Positions 1 through 14,109 of a stretch of 64,000 nucleotides of DNA are shown here, in pieces. Every line of letters starts with the position of its first letter. Positions within the stretch are counted from its first letter, which is position 1. This DNA is from Ophiosphaerella korrae (Eukaryota > Ascomycota > Dothideomycetes > Pleosporales > Phaeosphaeriaceae): the NCBI GenBank assembly GCA_028456385.1, contig JALNQF010000056.1:62001-126000 (forward strand), in the 5' to 3' direction. The translations under genes were made by a program, and so were the position numbers. The notes below the pieces were generated by a model that ran no database searches, was not told where the DNA came from, and saw nothing but the letters and a program-made list of their open reading frames with translations.

Positions 1-362
1 AAGGCTGCTATCTGGATCAGATACATGGAATGTATGTCAGAGGCCGCGGTGAACGTATACACAGAATCGGGGTTGAGCGGTTGAGCCCCATGTTACAGAA
101 GATAGAGTGCAGAAATGATGAGAGATGTGATGGGACAGTGCGAAATCTTGACCAAGGAGTGCCCATGCTATCTTTCTCTTCATTGCTCGCATATTTAGCT
201 ACCCCAATTCTGAACACGGGCAAGACAGGATCAACTCGACACAGGATTGGCATGCCTCGCTGAAATACGAGCTTTGTGGTTGTGTTTGGTGATTATTCTA
301 TCAATTGGTAACCCCTACTAGTCACTCACCATGTTCAAATGGGTAGCATAGAGTTGAAGCTA

Positions 363-1232
363 CTAATCCAGTGACTCGGCAAGCGTGATCAGACTGAAGC
401 GAAGATCGCCTCCTCCGGCCGCAGTCTCTCGTCTAAGGAAGCTACGGACTCCAAGGTCAAGCGCTTTTTCACTAAGCACATCCTCATCCGGTGAGAGTGC
501 GCCACGATTGAGTGGACCCTTCCGTCGGCCGTCCAGCTCCCATAGATTATTGTTTTGTGACTTGACAAAGCATACATAGTGTAAGTCGACATTGTCCTCT
601 GCTGCAGGAGCGCTAGTGTCTCCCCCAGTGGCAGCAGACTGGTGAGCAGTCTCAAGGGCCTCGGACTCATAGAGCAAATCGGCCCTTTCAATGGGCTTCA
701 GCGGAATGGCATCGTTAACGAGTTTGGCCAGGTCTGAGTTTGGTTCTGAGGGTATTGTTAGCATGCGAGAGTAGTTGCCATGCAGCAAGCACACGGCAGC
801 GTACCAATGTTGGCGCGTGCTGAGCCATTGGAAACGCCATGCAAAAGGCCAATAAGGCCACAGGCGTTGCCAATGGTCTGCTTGTACCAGACAACCTCCT
901 CTTCCGGACCATGGCCTTGGTATTCGGGCCGGTCGTTGTCTTCCTGAACGCGGAACTTTTCGTATGTCTCACTGACGGGAAAGACGAGGAGCAGGGCATG
1001 GGCGGGACGAGGCACGAATGCAAGCAGCTCAGGTTCGTCGATGCTGAAGACGTCGTGGAAGGCCAGCTTCTGGGACAGACCTAGCTTGTGGACGAGCGAG
1101 GACATGACGTCGGGATTGTTTTCTGGCATGGCGCGTGAGCACGTGTTTTGTTCGTATTAGGCACAGCGGCATACCCAGAGGAATGAACCTCTTCCTCCCG
1201 GCCGGCACATCTGGCGAGTCTGAAGCCGACAT
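363..1232 (-). CDS. Ubiquitin carboxyl-terminal hydrolase, UCH family (peptidase C12)
   Basis: Cysteine protease that frees ubiquitin from small C-terminal adducts and precursors; UCHL3/Yuh1 type. Exons by hand: 1232-1175, 1122-805, 745-363, with 52-bp and 59-bp GT-AG introns, giving 252 aa in one frame. The N-terminus RKRFIPLENNPDVM is typical of the family. The catalytic Cys lies in KQTIGNACGLIGLLHGVSNG, the catalytic His in DLHYVCFV and the Asp in ELDGRRKGP, so the triad is complete. The start ATG is placed at MSASDSPDVPAG because the codons after it join the conserved core across intron 1. Length matches the small UCH enzymes (about 230-250 aa), with no C-terminal extension. Divergent from the tRNA-binding cofactor gene. 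Looks intact. Confidence 0.93.
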
Positions 1233-1820
1233 TGTGCTGGTCTTGGTGGGTTGGTGTGGTGTTGCGGGGCACAGGAGGGCGTGCAGAGGGCTGCTACTTA
1301 TCAAGCGTCAAGTGCTGTGCGCGGGGCAGGCGCGGGCAGGCGCAGCGTCATTCATGGCTAACCAGCTGCAGGGCGCATAGGCATAGAAGCCTAGATAAGT
1401 GGCACTTTGCTGTACCATGTTTCCAGATACACACATACCGTGTAGATGTGCAGATAGGTAGCAAGTCGTTGGCCAATGCCAATGTACGGCCTGTGCTTGG
1501 TCAAGCTTTCAGCTTTCATCCCTCTGGAGCTGCCCCGCGCCCATGGCTGGCGGACCTGCATTTGACTCACGTGTCTGACTATGCACATCCACGCCTTTCC
1601 TTCAGCTGCGCTCCTTGTTCGCACCAGACCGCCCCGCCTCGTCCATCCAAGACTCCTTCAGCTGGTCTTGTCACGCCCACCTCACGCACCTCACGCACCT
1701 CACGCACCTCACGCTTCCTCCAGATACATAACCACCGCCGCACCCACGCTGACTCCCAATTTCTTTACCCCACCACATCCGCTCACCATCAACTTTTTCC
1801 AGCGCACCTTCCTGCCCACA
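1233..1820. promoter_or_regulatory. Divergent promoter region between the UCH and ARC1-like genes
   Basis: A 588-bp head-to-head intergenic region serving two housekeeping genes. It holds a pyrimidine-rich stretch near the ARC1-like start and a 9-bp direct repeat (CTCACGCAC, about 3.8 copies at 1681-1714). No clear TATA box is seen for either gene. The repeat could be a binding-site cluster or simple slippage; the sequence cannot decide. Confidence 0.5.
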
Positions 1821-3252
1821 ATGGCAAGCCCCACCCTGGACGAGAGCTTGGTCGCCTTTTTGAACACACATGCACCCAACAACGCCGGTGCCGAGACCGA
1901 CGCCATCAAAGCCTCACAGGCCCTCTTCCCTCAGACCACCTACAGCGACGCAGAAAAGGCCGAGCTCGCCCAATGGCTTGCCACTGCTTCCCACATTGCC
2001 TCGCCCGCTGAGGATACCGCAAAATCGGCCGGCCGGCTGTCGACGCTGAACACACACCTCTCGAGCCGGACTACGCTGCTTGGCGCAAAGCCCTCTGTCG
2101 CAGACATTGCAATCTACCACAAGCTTGCCCCGGCCGTATCAAAATGGAGCGCGGAGGAACGGACTGGCGAGCAGGGATACCACCACATTGTTCGACACAT
2201 CGACTTTGTCCAGAACTCGCCGGTGTTTGGTTTAAAGGTGGACGACAAGGTCAACATTGATCTCGACAATGTCGTATTCAAGATCAAGCCGGTAGATGCA
2301 AAGGCTGAGAAGGAGCGCAAGAAGAAGGAGAAGGAGGCTGCTGCAGCGGCATCGGGCGCTACTCCCACAACGGCGACTGGACAACAGTCCAGCGGCCAGG
2401 GTGGCCAGGGTGGAAAGAGCAAGAAGGAGAAGGCAAAGGGCGTGGTACAAGTTGCTGGTGAAGCTACTGCCGGCGCTGTTACCGGCAAGCCTACTTCTGG
2501 TGGACCGCCAGAGGGCGCACCATCCCAAAAGAAAGAGAAAAAGGAAAAGAAAGAAAAACAGCCCAAGCCTCAGAAAGCGTACGCTCCACCTTATTTCTCA
2601 GGGGTAGATACACAGCTAACAACGTTTCAGTGCACCAGCAGAGAAGCCCCTCTCCCCCGCCCTTATCGATCTTCGCGTTGGCCACATTCTCAAGGCCGAA
2701 ACCCACCCTAATGCCGACTCCCTTTTCGTGTCCACCATTGCATGCGGCGACGCTCCCGGCACAGAGAACACTTCGGAATACGAAGGTCAGGTGGTACGCA
2801 CCGTGTGCTCAGGTCTCAACGGCTTGATCCCCCTCGCCGAAATGCAGAATCGCAAAATCGTCGCCGTATGCAATCTAAAACCCGTGACCATGCGTGGCGT
2901 CAAGTCGTGTGCCATGGTACTCGCTGCGTCACCAAAAGTTGCCGAGGGCGAAGATGCTCACAAGGGCCCGGTCGAGCTGGTCAACCCACCCGAAGGCGCA
3001 AAGGCCGGAGAGCGGATTTACTTTGAGGGATGGGAGGGCGAGCCAGAAGGTGTGCTGAATCCCAAGAAGAAGATCTGGGAGTCGATCCAGCCAGGCTTCA
3101 CAACCACTGACGGTCTGGAGGTGGGCTTCGACGTCGGCGCTGTACCACAACTGGCGGGCGAGGGCGCGGACAAGAAGTCTGGTGTAGCGAAGCTGAGGAC
3201 AAAGGAGGGACTGTGTAGCGTTCCCACGCTCAAGGGCGCGGTCGTGCGATGA
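1821..3252 (+). CDS. arc1: tRNA-binding aminoacylation cofactor, Arc1p/AIMP1 type
   Basis: Homologue of yeast Arc1p (G4p1), which delivers tRNA to cytosolic methionyl- and glutamyl-tRNA synthetases. Exons 1821-2578 and 2631-3252, 52-bp GT-AG intron with CTAAC branch site, 459 aa. Residues about 1-165 form a GST-like domain (SVADIAIYHKLAPAVSKW). Residues about 165-260 are a Lys/Glu/Ala/Gly-rich low-complexity linker with repeated KKEKEK blocks, a likely nonspecific tRNA contact. The C-terminal about 190 residues are an EMAPII/tRNA-binding OB fold (LIDLRVGHILKAETHPNADS, then VCSGLNGLIPLAEMQNRKIV). The splice was fixed because it joins KAAPAEKPLSPALIDLRVG without a gap. Several large open frames on the opposite strand are shadows of the low-complexity linker. 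Confidence 0.92.
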
Positions 3253-3532
3253 GATCCTGTTTGGTGTTTCTGCATGCTTAGCTCATGTTGCACCAGCCAA
3301 ATTAGGGATCTAGCTGCGTCGTCTTCTCGTCGGGACAGAATGGTGCATCTACTCAGCATATAGAAGAAAACCACAAACGAGCCCAAAAAAAAAACTAACT
3401 CGAAGGACAGCAAAGATCCAACTATCCAGCCTTAATTGTGACGTTTATATCGTAAAGTCTATATCTAGCGCTTGCTCCAGCAGTGCTTATCCCAACCTAT
3501 CCCATCCCATTATCAGATCATTATCTTTCGCC

Positions 3533-4773
<1,241 letters not shown>

Positions 4774-6535
4774 ATTGTATATATATGGCGAGGAGAAGTG
4801 ACTGTGTATGAATTCGAAACACCTGAAAGTTACGCGTTTTATCTGAAGCTCAATTGCGGTGTTGCAGGAGATATATAAAAAGTTGCGAGTACTGGTTGGA
4901 GGCGCAACGCTAGCAACTACGAGACCGTAAATGGTGTGACGGGTATGTCTCCTCATCTGGAAGTGATAGTGCGCATCACAGCCTGCACGCCCTCCATTTG
5001 TCCAACGAATATTGATTGCGCAACCCGTTTCATGTACCGAGATATTGCTGCCTCTTGTGGCGTCAAAGGGGCGAGATTGAGCTGATAGTTTCATCTCGTC
5101 CGGAGCCTCGAAACCGCACTACAACCTACAGTTCGCTCGTTAGGTAAAAATTGCAGAGTAAATCATGTATGACTGATTGTATCTTTGTGAGTGATTGCCT
5201 CGAATCTTGTGCAAGACTGGAAGCTTCAAATCCAACCAATTGATGTATCGGGGCGAGGGAACGGGTGTGATAATTACGGCTCCATCCCAATGTGACACCG
5301 CAGGCCATGAACTCGCAAGCGCCCTGTATTGCCGAAACGTACAACAACTATACTTCTATTGAACCTGCTAGCGTTCGGGTAGTTGCCGAGAAAACGTGGC
5401 TGTTCTAGTCCAGCAAACTGCACTGAAGGAAGAGAACCATTTACCTCTCCTTGTCATGGATTTGGCCTTGAACGCCATAACAAAGCAAATCTTGCATGTT
5501 GGGAACGCCATCCTGCGAGGTCAGACCTATGGTAGCCCACGCTGAACTCTTGTGAACGGTGCGCGTGCAATTCTCCTGCATGCATGGCAATGTTTTCGTA
5601 ATCGCTCGAAAACAGAGTGATGCAGGTACATGCAGGGTCCACTCCCTGGTCGCGGGTAGGAATTGGTGGAGTTGCATGCATCACCCATGTATACCGTAGG
5701 TAGCTGGAAATGCCCGTACAATGCCTCGTTTCTCACCAACATAGTACATAGTAGATATTTTCTAGATAATCTCTTGCCTCGAGTAATGAATGCCCGTTTA
5801 CACGTCACCGCTTCTTACCGCTGCTCTTCGCTTAGGCTGCCCCTTCCGGTCGTTGATCCTTGCGCATCGACGCGCCTTCAGACCTCGAACTTCACGTCTG
5901 AGCTATCATCCATCGCATCTTCACCATCAACACGCATTAACAGTATCGCGCCGGGCCCTGGAAAATGGTCGCGCGCCGTATTCACAGGAACTTCAAGCGC
6001 CAAAAGTTTCCATCGCGCCGCCGGTAGGACTGTGCCGTCTCCAACATTGACGCGCCGAACCACGTGTTTACAACTTGGGGATCCGTCATCAACAACACCA
6101 CCATCCAAACCATCAAAGGCAAAGAGAAGGATATATCAGGCATTTAAGGGGTCAGAGTTCATTGCAAAGTAGGATTCAGTTTTGTGTGAAAGAGGTGAGC
6201 TTGTTTGATTTTCTACACCCCTGCCATCTCAAGTGAATGTATCGCGTTTACTTTGGAAGGAATACTCATATTCACTTCATCTTCACTCCTTGTTCACTGC
6301 GCAAATTTTTTCTGCCACCCACTTTGTCCCCGCTGCAATTCCTATTGTGCGTTAGTATTACCAAACGCTGTTGTCAAGTCAGCTCGCGCGCCCACCAGCA
6401 CCTACTTTAATCTTTCCCACCTCAGTCTCTTTCTTCCCTTTCAACTTCCACCAAACTTTCTTCTCACATCCTTCAAAGCACATATAAAAATTCTGGTATC
6501 CACACCATTCAACTATCCTCTGATCTCCATTCGCC
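4774..6535. other. Intergenic region, no supported gene
   Basis: About 1.8 kb between the epimerase start and the SUN-domain gene. Short open frames occur on both strands (for example around 5790-6172), but none has a recognisable domain, intron structure or neighbour support. The last about 150 bp before 6536 is C/T-rich, the usual look of a fungal promoter or 5' UTR ahead of a start codon. Confidence 0.5.
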
Positions 6536-8845
6536 ATGTCGCAACTCGCTGGCATAGGCGTAACGCCACGCCGTTCAGCGCGTCTTTCTCAAGCTGGCTC
6601 CGTCACGAATCAATCCGTTGTCACGACCATGACTACTAGCGGCACAAGACAGCGTAAGAAGGGCCCCCTCACCAAAGTCAAAGCTCGCAAGTCCAACGCA
6701 TATGGCGCAAGCGGTCGTGTCGGTGCTGCGGAAGAGCTATCTATCACCAATACCGGCTTCGCGCAAGCATTCCAGAACCAACGTGGCGATGCTGTTACCC
6801 GCGATGTTTCTGATGACGATGATACCGATGAACTTGGTGCAGAAACTCCACGCATGAGTGGCGGTCTCAACGGCCATCCACCTCGCCTTTCACCCTCTAT
6901 TCCACCTGGAACTTCCTCTCGTGCTGCCCTTGGCTTTTCCTTCGAAGACAGCGAAGGCATCACTCCTAGTGAGAATGAAACCAGCATGTCTATCGGAAAC
7001 ACCTCCAAGTCATTTGGCCTTGTCCATGAAGCTGGTATGCTCTTCCGTCCACTGCGTCCAGGATCTTCTCGTCTAGCGTCATCTCGTCCAGCATCACCTC
7101 GTCCAGCATCGCCTCGTCCAGAGTCTTCATACCATTCATCAGATAACGATGAGGTTGAAGACGAAGTTCATTATGAAAAACCTCTCTGGCTTCAGAACAA
7201 AGCACGCCGCTTACAGACTCGCGCAAAGTCCCGAGAGCATGAAAAGGTCGACATCGAACACCAGGTTTCCCAAAAGCGCTCTTCCCGAGCTTCACCGGCA
7301 GAGAAAGCTGCCATTGAACAGTCGGTCGACGATTTGATTGCAGAGGAGCAAGCACGCCAACAGCGCGGAAGTCTACTCCAGCACCAGGCCAGCCCCAAAA
7401 TAGCAACAGCTACCGATCTGCGCAAGAATCCTCAGACTGTTAGCGAATGGCTTGGCAACATTGAAGTAGGTCAGAAGGATACGCCAGCATGGCCCTGGAA
7501 GCGAATTGCTACCTATGTCGTCGGAGCTCTACTTAGCCTCCTTGTGCTGTCCCAATTAATTCACCAATTAACGCCTACCGACTATACTCCAAGAGTTGGT
7601 GTACCATCTGCCATCGGCAATCGCATTGTACGTTCTTGGTACGATCTCGCTGATTGGATCATGCCTACAGATGCAGAGAAGGAACGACGCCTCGTTGACG
7701 AGTTCAAGCTTGGCGATGGATCTAATGATGACAATCTCCTCTGGTCTCGAATGACGAGGCTCTATATTGATGTTGACAGCCGCATTGGAGGAATGCACGA
7801 CACCATCGTAGACCTCAAAAAACACCTACCGGATTTCGTAGTTGTTCGTCGCCATCCAGACGGCAGGCAAGAAGTCACCGATGAGTTCTGGAACGCCTTG
7901 ATTAACAAAGCAAATGCTTCGAGCGGAAAGGCTGAATGGACTGCGTTTCTCAAGAACAATGAAAAGAAGCTTCGTGGCATTTTCGGCGTCCCCAGACCGG
8001 TTGATGACACACTTAGTCGACCAGAAGCTGTCTCTCGCGACGAGTTTGTACGCCTGATGCAGGAACATTACAAGACGATTGCCGGTCAAATTGATCAGAA
8101 GATCGCCGACACAATTAAAAATCAAGCTACTCACATCAAATCTGTCGCTCAGGCAGAAGCAAAGAAAGCTATCATCGACTCCATACGCCTCGACTCTCTC
8201 GCCAAAAGTAACCTCATCATTAACTATGAGCTAACCCTACTCAAACCAAACTACTTCTCACCTGGCCTTGGCGCGCAAATTGATCCCACGCTCACATCTG
8301 CCACCTTCCTGGACAATCCACACTTCTTCGCCAATGCAGCTCGAAAGCTGGCGCTTGTTCCTCCGCGCAACCCACCCAAGGTTGCTTTAGAGAAGTGGGA
8401 AGAACCAGGAGATTGCTGGTGCGCAGCACCAAACCCGAGCAACGGTCAGGCACAGCTCGCCGTTGCCGTCGCCCGTCCCTTGTTTCCGACGCAAGTCACT
8501 ATTGAGCACGTACCAATGAGTATGATGCCGGCCAAGAAGGTGACGACGGCGCCGCGCAACGTCGAGCTGTGGGTGGAAACGGACCAACCCGCTCAATACC
8601 AGTACGCACACCGTGATGGTGTATGTCAGAACGGACCAGCAGGCTGGACCTGTCTGGGCTCGTTCGTATACAACATTCACGGGTCTAACCACCGGCAGAC
8701 ATTCGATCTGGACGCCCGGAGCTCCGTGCCAATCACCAAGGCCATGCTTCGGGTGACGTCGAACTGGGGTGCTAATCACACCTGTCTGTACCGTGTGCGT
8801 CTCCACGGCAAAGATGCCAAGGAGGACCATCAATACGGAGCTTAA
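6536..8845 (+). CDS. sad1: SUN-domain nuclear-envelope protein (Sad1/UNC-84 family)
   Basis: Inner-nuclear-membrane protein of the LINC complex, linking chromatin to the cytoskeleton and spindle pole body. A single 769-codon exon. Residues 1-320 are the nucleoplasmic part, rich in Ser/Arg, including a short tandem repeat of SRPASP-like units coded by 15-bp repeats near 7063-7120. One transmembrane segment lies at about 323-343 (IATYVVGALLSLLVLSQLI). A perinuclear linker with likely coiled coil follows (about 440-555). The SUN domain is at about 565-765, with the typical start PPKVALEKWEEPGDCWCA, ending close to the C-terminus. Family identity is firm; orthology to Sad1 is inferred from architecture. 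Confidence 0.88.
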   Translation: MSQLAGIGVTPRRSARLSQAGSVTNQSVVTTMTTSGTRQRKKGPLTKVKARKSNAYGASGRVGAAEELSITNTGFAQAFQNQRGDAVTRDVSDDDDTDELGAETPRMSGGLNGHPPRLSPSIPPGTSSRAALGFSFEDSEGITPSENETSMSIGNTSKSFGLVHEAGMLFRPLRPGSSRLASSRPASPRPASPRPESSYHSSDNDEVEDEVHYEKPLWLQNKARRLQTRAKSREHEKVDIEHQVSQKRSSRASPAEKAAIEQSVDDLIAEEQARQQRGSLLQHQASPKIATATDLRKNPQTVSEWLGNIEVGQKDTPAWPWKRIATYVVGALLSLLVLSQLIHQLTPTDYTPRVGVPSAIGNRIVRSWYDLADWIMPTDAEKERRLVDEFKLGDGSNDDNLLWSRMTRLYIDVDSRIGGMHDTIVDLKKHLPDFVVVRRHPDGRQEVTDEFWNALINKANASSGKAEWTAFLKNNEKKLRGIFGVPRPVDDTLSRPEAVSRDEFVRLMQEHYKTIAGQIDQKIADTIKNQATHIKSVAQAEAKKAIIDSIRLDSLAKSNLIINYELTLLKPNYFSPGLGAQIDPTLTSATFLDNPHFFANAARKLALVPPRNPPKVALEKWEEPGDCWCAAPNPSNGQAQLAVAVARPLFPTQVTIEHVPMSMMPAKKVTTAPRNVELWVETDQPAQYQYAHRDGVCQNGPAGWTCLGSFVYNIHGSNHRQTFDLDARSSVPITKAMLRVTSNWGANHTCLYRVRLHGKDAKEDHQYGA

Positions 8846-9793
8846 CAACCTTCGTACCGGTGGTTACTAGTGGCGAGTGGGTGGTCATGAACAGTTTGTA
8901 TCGGCGGCATTGTTTGGCGTTTATGCTCTGCGGAGCTGTTTTTCGAGATTGGCCTTTTTTCGGACGGACTGGATAAGCTGTATACCCTTGTCATTGTAGC
9001 TATCTCAGCCTCAATAAAGTTATGATTAGATACTTGACTGAAATCTTCTGTAACGTGATGATATTGTGCTTGAATTCTCTTTCTGGTGTACTTGGATAGC
9101 CATTGTGGCTTCAATGACGCCGCCATGTGTTAAGGCGTGTATGATAGATAATCTTCAAATCAAATATTTAAATTTATAATCGTTCCAGAGGCTTCTGATG
9201 TAGCGATGCAATGGATGCGTTTACCTAGCCTTGCGTTTGAAATCATCATCTTGTCGGTTTCACTGGACCAGCCTGTTGGTAGTTGAACTCAAAAGATTCT
9301 TTTTTCTAGATAGTCAAAAGCAAGGCAGGAGTGATCTAGGGCTGTTGATCAAAAGGCCCTATAATATATTCTTCATTGTATACACCTTGATTCAGTAAAA
9401 GGAAGAACAGTTTTCCTACTTGTTTTGCTGACGAGAGGCTGGGTGCCACTGCGAAAGTTTTGTGCTGAACTTTTATCAAATCAGATCGTGGCCACAATAG
9501 TTCTTGCAGCCTGTCTACTATTTATATAGTACTAGAAATTATCCATATATTGGAATGTAACCTGGGCTATAACAACTCTTTTGCAAGTGACCACCTGCTT
9601 GCTCGGTGTTCCAGGTTGTAGATTGCAGTATCCTGATATAACCAACGCACGGACCGTGTACTTACTTCCTGTTTCGGCCAGCGCGACCGCGTTTCGCGTG
9701 TTGACCATCCCCGCGCCAAACCTCCCACCCTTCATCTCTACGTGAAAGTCCACCTGCGTTTAAATCCACAGAGCATAATACACAAAATAGACA
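8846..9793. other. Intergenic region, AT-rich, no gene seen
   Basis: About 950 bp between the SUN and MCM6 genes, both on the + strand. It should contain the SUN gene's 3' UTR and the MCM6 promoter. I see no coding pattern, RNA gene or repeat worth naming. Confidence 0.5.
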
Positions 9794-12768
9794 ATGTCGT
9801 CCCTATTAGATGCCGTCCTCATGTCGGACGCGGCACCAACCCCTTCTAGCGATGCAGGCAACTTTAGACGCCCACAACAATTTCGCTCTTCCTCTGCTCG
9901 ACCTCGCGGGCCACCTTCTGAAAGTGCGGGCGCGAATAGCGATGTGGAAGGATTCCCAGATGATGAAGTTGTCGGTGCGCGGATACCAGGCAGGCGGACC
10001 AATGCGCCCCGGACAGACGTCCCAAGGGTAGTTGATGTAACGGGGGAGACGCTGTCATTGCGCTTTCAAGAGTTTCTTGAAACGTGAGTCTCTCAATACG
10101 ATTGATTATCCATTATTTTGACAAACCTTAGCTTTACAGAAGATATTCCAGCTTCAGCGTTACCGGCTTCCAGTGTCCAGACAACAGACAAGTACTACAT
10201 CGCGCAGATAAGTGGAATGAGGCTCTATGGCCTTTCCACCCTATATGTTGACTACACACATCTTGATAGCCATGAAGATGGTATTTTGGCTAAAGCAATT
10301 GCAAGCGAGTACTATCGATTTCTTCCATACATGATCAGAGCCCTCCACAACCTCATTGCAAAATACGAGCCCAAATACTTTCGCCAGCATCGCCAACCTG
10401 CTTCAAACACATCAGTTGCTGCGACCTCCACCTCTGGCAACGGTACAAGCCAGAACGATAGTCTCAATGAGAAGACTTCGAACCAGCAGACTGACAAGCT
10501 CTTTACTTTGGCGTTCTACAATCTTCCGCTTGTCTCCCGGATTCGCCAATTGCGAACAACATCAATTGGCCAACTGCTGTCCATCTCGGGCACTGCTACT
10601 AGAACCTCTGAGGTTCGACCGGAATTGTCCATGGCTACCTTCATATGTGAGGCCTGTAATACCGTCGTACCCAATATAGAACAGACGTTCAAGTACACTG
10701 AGCCGACGCAATGCCCAAACACCGTGTGCATGAATAGGGAGGGCTGGCGGCTGGACATCCGACAATCCACTTTTGTTGATTGGCAGAAAGTTCGAATTCA
10801 AGAGAACAGTTCGGAGATCCCGACAGGCAGCATGCCCCGTACGATGGACGTCATTCTACGAGGAGAAATGGTTGACCGCGCAAAGGCGGGAGAAAAGTGT
10901 ATCTTCACAGGCACGGTCATCGTCATTCCCGACGTCAGCCAATTTCGCGTTCCTGGGGTACGGCCACAAGCGATGAGGGATACATCAAATACAAGCCGCG
11001 GGAATGACGCTGGCGGCTCGGGTGTGAGTGGTCTCAAGGCCCTCGGCGCCCGTGATCTCACATACCGGATGTCTTTCTTGGCGTGTATGCTCTCACCGGA
11101 CCACTCTACACCAGGACAAGCAGCCAATCATCACTTGACTGGGCAGGCTAGCAACATCTTGGCCTCACTTGGCCAGGGCCAGATTGAGTCGAATGCTGCA
11201 AGTGGTGAAGAGGCGCAAGAAGAATATCTCGGTACCCTAACTGGTGCAGAAATTCAAGACCTGAAGGATATGGTGCACAAGCCAAACATTTTCATGCGAT
11301 TGGTGGACTCTATAGCGCCAATGGTATACGGTCACCAAGTCATCAAAAAAGGCTTACTGCTCCAGCTTATGGGCGGTGTGTCCAAGGAGACTCCTGAGGG
11401 TATGGCTTTACGTGGAGACATCAATATCTGCATTGTTGGTGATCCGTCGACGTCAAAGTCTCAATTTCTCAAGTATATTTGCAGTTTCCTGCCTCGCGCC
11501 GTTTACACATCCGGCAAGGCCTCTTCCGCAGCCGGTCTCACGGCCGCTGTGGTCAAAGACGAAGAGACTGGAGAGTTCACTATTGAAGCCGGAGCACTCA
11601 TGCTTGCTGACAATGGCATTTGCGCCATCGATGAGTTTGACAAAATGGATATTGCTGACCAAGTTGCAATTCACGAAGCTATGGAACAGCAGACAATTTC
11701 TATCGCCAAAGCTGGTATTCAAGCGACGCTCAACGCTCGTACCTCAATTCTAGCAGCTGCAAACCCGGTTGGTGGCCGCTACAACCGCAAGACGACGCTA
11801 CGTGCGAACGTGAACATGTCAGCGCCCATCATGTCCCGTTTCGATCTCTTCTTTGTGGTTTTGGATGAGTGCGATGAAGCAGTTGACCGTCACCTAGCTG
11901 AACACATTGTCAGCATTCACAAGGACCGTGACGAGGCCGTCACCCCAGAGTTCAGCACTGAGCAACTACAACGATACATACGTTTTGCACGTACATTTCG
12001 ACCGGAATTCACTGACGAGGCAAGAGACACCCTTGTTGAAAAGTACAAGGAACTACGAGCGGACGATGCACAGGGTGGTATTGGGCGCAACAGCTACCGC
12101 ATCACTGTTCGTCAATTAGAGAGTATGATCCGCCTTTCGGAAGCAATTGCCAAGGCCAACTGCGTCAGCGACATCACTCCAGATTTCGTCAAAGAAGCCT
12201 ACAACCTCCTTCGCCAATCGATCATATCTGTTGAGAAAGATGATGTTGAAATGGAAGACGAAGATGAAGAAGCGCTCCTAGCTGCAGCCGCGGCTGCTGA
12301 AGGAGAGACTGGTGATGCTGCAATGGAAACTGAACAGGACGCATCTAGGGACCCAACAGCGACTCCTGCGCCTGCACCTCGCGAAAAGACCAAAATTACC
12401 CATGATAAGTATGTTGCAATGCGTAACATGTTTGTCAAGCGCGTCAACGAAGACCAAGAAGAGACCCAAGACGGTGTCGAGGAAGAAGAACTCTTAGTGT
12501 GGTACCTTGAGCAGAAAGAGAGCGAATTGTATACCCAAGAAGATTTGGAGGCAGAGAGAGCGCTTGCCAAAAAGGTGCTCAAGAAGGTTGTCAAGGCATG
12601 TGCTCATCATTGTCTTTGGAGTAGAACGGTTGCTAATGACTATACTAGGAGCAATATCTCATGCTCATCCGTGGCGAAGGCCTTGCAAATGAAGAAGGCC
12701 AGTCTGAATCGAGTAATAGGGTGGTGTATGTGCTCCATCCCAACTGCCCGGTTGAAGATATTGCCTAG
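9794..12768 (+). CDS. mcm6: DNA replication licensing factor MCM6
   Basis: Subunit of the MCM2-7 replicative helicase. Exons 9794-10083, 10132-12595 and 12649-12768, 957 aa. Intron 1 is a 48-bp GT-AG intron. Intron 2 (12596-12648, 53 bp) begins GCATGT and ends TATACTAG with a CTAAT branch site, so it is a GC-AG intron: no GT in a usable phase exists there, and this splice yields KKVVK followed by EQYLMLIRGEGL, the expected family C-terminus, ending HPNCPVEDIA. Domains: N-terminal OB fold with Cys4 zinc motif (CEAC, then CPNTVC); Walker A GDPSTSKSQ near residue 535; Walker B ICAIDEFDKMD near 595; arginine finger MSRFDLFF near 663; an acidic stretch, then the winged-helix C-terminus. VDRHLAEHIVSIH supports MCM6 over its paralogues. 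Confidence 0.95.
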
Positions 12769-13269
12769 ATGGATGACCTTTGACGATTATGAGCCTTCCT
12801 GGATGTGGCTGTATAGGTCAGGCCCAGGGTGTTTGCCAGCATCATAATGTTGGACCTGAAGCGCTTTGGATACTGCATGTACTGCATCACACGTAGTAAT
12901 ATATACCCAAGCATTACGTTCAATCAAATCACTTGAAACGAGAGCCACCCAAGAAATTACTGCTATTAATAACTCATTGACATCTAGTATGCCAATGTAG
13001 ATATTGCACTCTATAAATTTTTAGCCTTGTCAGAAACCTACCCTGATAGTCGAAGATCGAATTCTGGAAATCACGGGATTCGAATTAGTTCAAAGGTAAG
13101 GTTATCGACATTGTTATGACCAGCAAGCTGGTATCGAAAAGATAAGTATATACAAAAGGAATAACACATCAGCAATTGCTAGCGACGTTGTTTAAGAATC
13201 CAACCCCTGCCAATCATCGTCCGCTACTACCCCCGGACCAGGATATTAAATCGCCAAGTGAGAAACTGC
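12769..13269. other. Convergent intergenic region
   Basis: About 500 bp between the 3' ends of MCM6 (+) and the xylanase (-), AT-rich. It should hold both 3' UTRs. No gene or repeat seen. Confidence 0.5.
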
Positions 13270-14027
<758 letters not shown>

Positions 14028-14102
14028 TCAAGTGTTGGTTGTTAGAAGTGAAGTTGAAAGTGATTGACTGTGATGATTCAGTGAAGAGACAGCTCACGGT
14101 GC

Positions 14103-14109
14103 ATTTATA
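14103..14109 (-). promoter_or_regulatory. TATA box of the xylanase gene
   Basis: TATAAAT read on the minus strand, about 95 bp upstream of the xylanase ATG. This is a plausible distance for a TATA-driven, inducible fungal gene with a 5' UTR of about 60 bases. Confidence 0.6.

Noticed and set aside
2114..2566. 150-codon frame on the minus strand opposite the ARC1-like gene
   Set aside because: Shadow of the Lys/Glu/Ala-rich coding sequence; Phe/Ser/Pro-rich translation without any landmark.
5663..6172. 169-codon frame upstream of the SUN gene
   Set aside because: Low-complexity Ser/Thr/Pro translation, overlapping frames on both strands, no domain or splice support.
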